From: Chloroflexota bacterium
GTDB lineage: Bacteria; Chloroflexota; Dormibacteria; Dormibacterales; Dormibacteraceae
Direction of reading: 5' to 3'
NCBI GenBank assembly: GCA_005880175.1
Contig: VBJR01000321.1
Coordinates: 24,021 to 30,633, forward strand
Length of the DNA: 6,613 nucleotides
Position numbers and translations under genes: made by a program. Under the pieces are notes generated by a model. The model searched no databases, was not told the DNA's origin, and worked only from the letters and a program-made list of their open reading frames with translations. Shown one piece after another: positions 5,996-6,613 of the stretch. Numbering within the stretch: the first letter of the stretch is position 1; each line of letters begins with the position of its first letter.

Positions 5996-6613
5996 TCAGG
6001 CCGTGGCCGCTGTCGCCGCCTGAGCGCCGCTCCTGCCCCGACCCCGGCCGCGTGAGCGGCGGCGCCGCGGGGACAGGCTCGCTTCCTCGTCGGACGGCCG
6101 GGAGGCCGCCGGCTCCGGTTCCGCCGTCATGTCCACGTACCGCCAGCCGCCCTCCTCCAGGAGGTGGGTGAGGTCCAGCTCGGGCAGGTCCGGCGCGCCC
6201 TGCCGGCGCAGCCGGCGCCAGCGGAAGGCGTCCTCGGGACTGATGACCGTCATCGCCCAGCCCCGCCGGCCCATGCGGGCGGTGCGGCCGATGCGGTGCG
6301 TGAGCCACTCCGGAGAGTCGGGCAGCTCGAAGTTGACGACCAGGTCAACGTGGGTGATGTCGAGGCCGCGGGCGGCCACGTTGGTCGCGACCAGCACCTT
6401 GACGCGCTGCTCGCGGAACGAGTCCATGGTCCGGTCGCGCACGTGCTGGGGCAGGTCGCCCTGCAGCTCCACGCAGCCGACCCCGGCGCGCCGCAGCTCC
6501 CGGTTGAGGGTGCGGACGCCGTCCTTCGTGCGGCCGAAGACGATGGCCGAGCCGTCGAGCCGGCGCAGCAGCGTCGCGAGCGTGCGCACCTTGGCGCCGC
6601 GCTCGACCCGCAG
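5996..6613 (-). CDS. DEAD-box RNA helicase, C-terminal part (N-terminus beyond window)
   Basis: This is the second RecA-like domain and tail of an ATP-dependent RNA helicase of the DEAD-box family; relatives unwind structured RNA in ribosome assembly and mRNA decay. In the 205 residues present, AIVFGRTK (23-30) is motif IV, VLVATNVAARGLDI (73-86) covers motif V, and HRIGRTARMG (106-115) is motif VI with Ala where HRIGRTGR is usual. The arginine fingers of motif VI are kept. The end of the protein is a low-complexity basic tail with alternating Arg-Gly (RGRGRGRSG), followed by an Ala/Thr-rich end, as in many bacterial DEAD-box proteins, where such tails bind RNA. Motifs Q, I (Walker A) and DEAD lie beyond position 6613, so the exact subfamily (RhlE-, CshA- or DeaD-like) cannot be settled. 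A GTG at 6589 is internal, not the start: the frame stays open to the edge. Confidence 0.92.
   Translation of the reverse strand: MRVERGAKVRTLATLLRRLDGSAIVFGRTKDGVRTLNRELRRAGVGCVELQGDLPQHVRDRTMDSFREQRVKVLVATNVAARGLDITHVDLVVNFELPDSPEWLTHRIGRTARMGRRGWAMTVISPEDAFRWRRLRRQGAPDLPELDLTHLLEEGGWRYVDMTAEPEPAASRPSDEEASLSPRRRRSRGRGRGRSGAQAATAATA

Noticed and set aside
4770..6023. Plus-strand 417-codon frame overlapping the dehalogenase gene in another frame
   Set aside because: Its translation is Arg/Pro/Gly-rich shadow sequence, while the 5059-5952 frame carries every dehalogenase motif.
1..6613. A new defence, biosynthetic or mobile system built from these genes
   Set aside because: The genes belong to unrelated, well-known families on different strands with terminators between them. 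Nothing indicates joint function beyond the shared ppc-dehalogenase promoter region.

Overview
The window is a very GC-rich stretch (I judge above 70% G+C by eye) of densely packed bacterial genes. Base composition, GTG starts without Shine-Dalgarno sequences, TAnnnT-like -10 boxes close to the starts, and the style of the phosphoenolpyruvate carboxylase suggest an actinobacterium or a similar high-GC soil lineage, possibly Thermoleophilia. That placement is inference. I see no tRNA, rRNA, CRISPR array, insertion sequence, prophage or plasmid gene.

Layout from left to right. At 1-1781 (minus) is the N-terminal 593 codons of a UvrD/PcrA superfamily 1 DNA helicase, cut by the left edge. At 1934-2395 (minus) is a four-helix DUF350 membrane protein. 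At 2554-5026 (minus) is a phosphoenolpyruvate carboxylase gene (ppc) that is broken as written. At 5059-5952 (plus) is an intact haloalkane dehalogenase of the LinB/DhaA type (subfamily HLD-II), divergent from ppc. At 5996-6613 (minus) is the C-terminal part of a DEAD-box RNA helicase, cut by the right edge. Clear hairpins sit after ppc and between the convergent dehalogenase and RNA helicase genes. A compact, nearly mirror-symmetric divergent promoter separates ppc from the dehalogenase gene.

The most unusual structure is inside ppc. A perfect 164-bp inverted repeat (3399-3562 and 3835-3998) surrounds a 272-bp spacer. The left arm and the spacer are ordinary, continuous PEPC coding sequence on the minus strand. 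The right arm is an extra copy in the wrong orientation. It stands where roughly 130-160 residues of the enzyme should be, including the PEP-binding Asp-Ile-Arg-Gln-type motif, and it introduces a stop at 3902-3904. A separate single-base deletion near 3222-3227 shifts the frame of the C-terminal third. Either this is a real fold-back rearrangement that killed ppc, or it is an amplification or assembly chimera. An inverted sequence with a deletion at the junction is the classic form of multiple-displacement-amplification chimeras. I lean towards an artefact, because everything else in ppc still looks conserved.

The genes do not form one pathway. Two helicases, a membrane protein, an anaplerotic enzyme and a dehalogenase look like ordinary chromosomal neighbours. 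I do not see a new multi-gene system. The items worth following up are the inverted repeat in ppc, the paired leaderless-type promoter, and the complete LinB-like dehalogenase in this setting.
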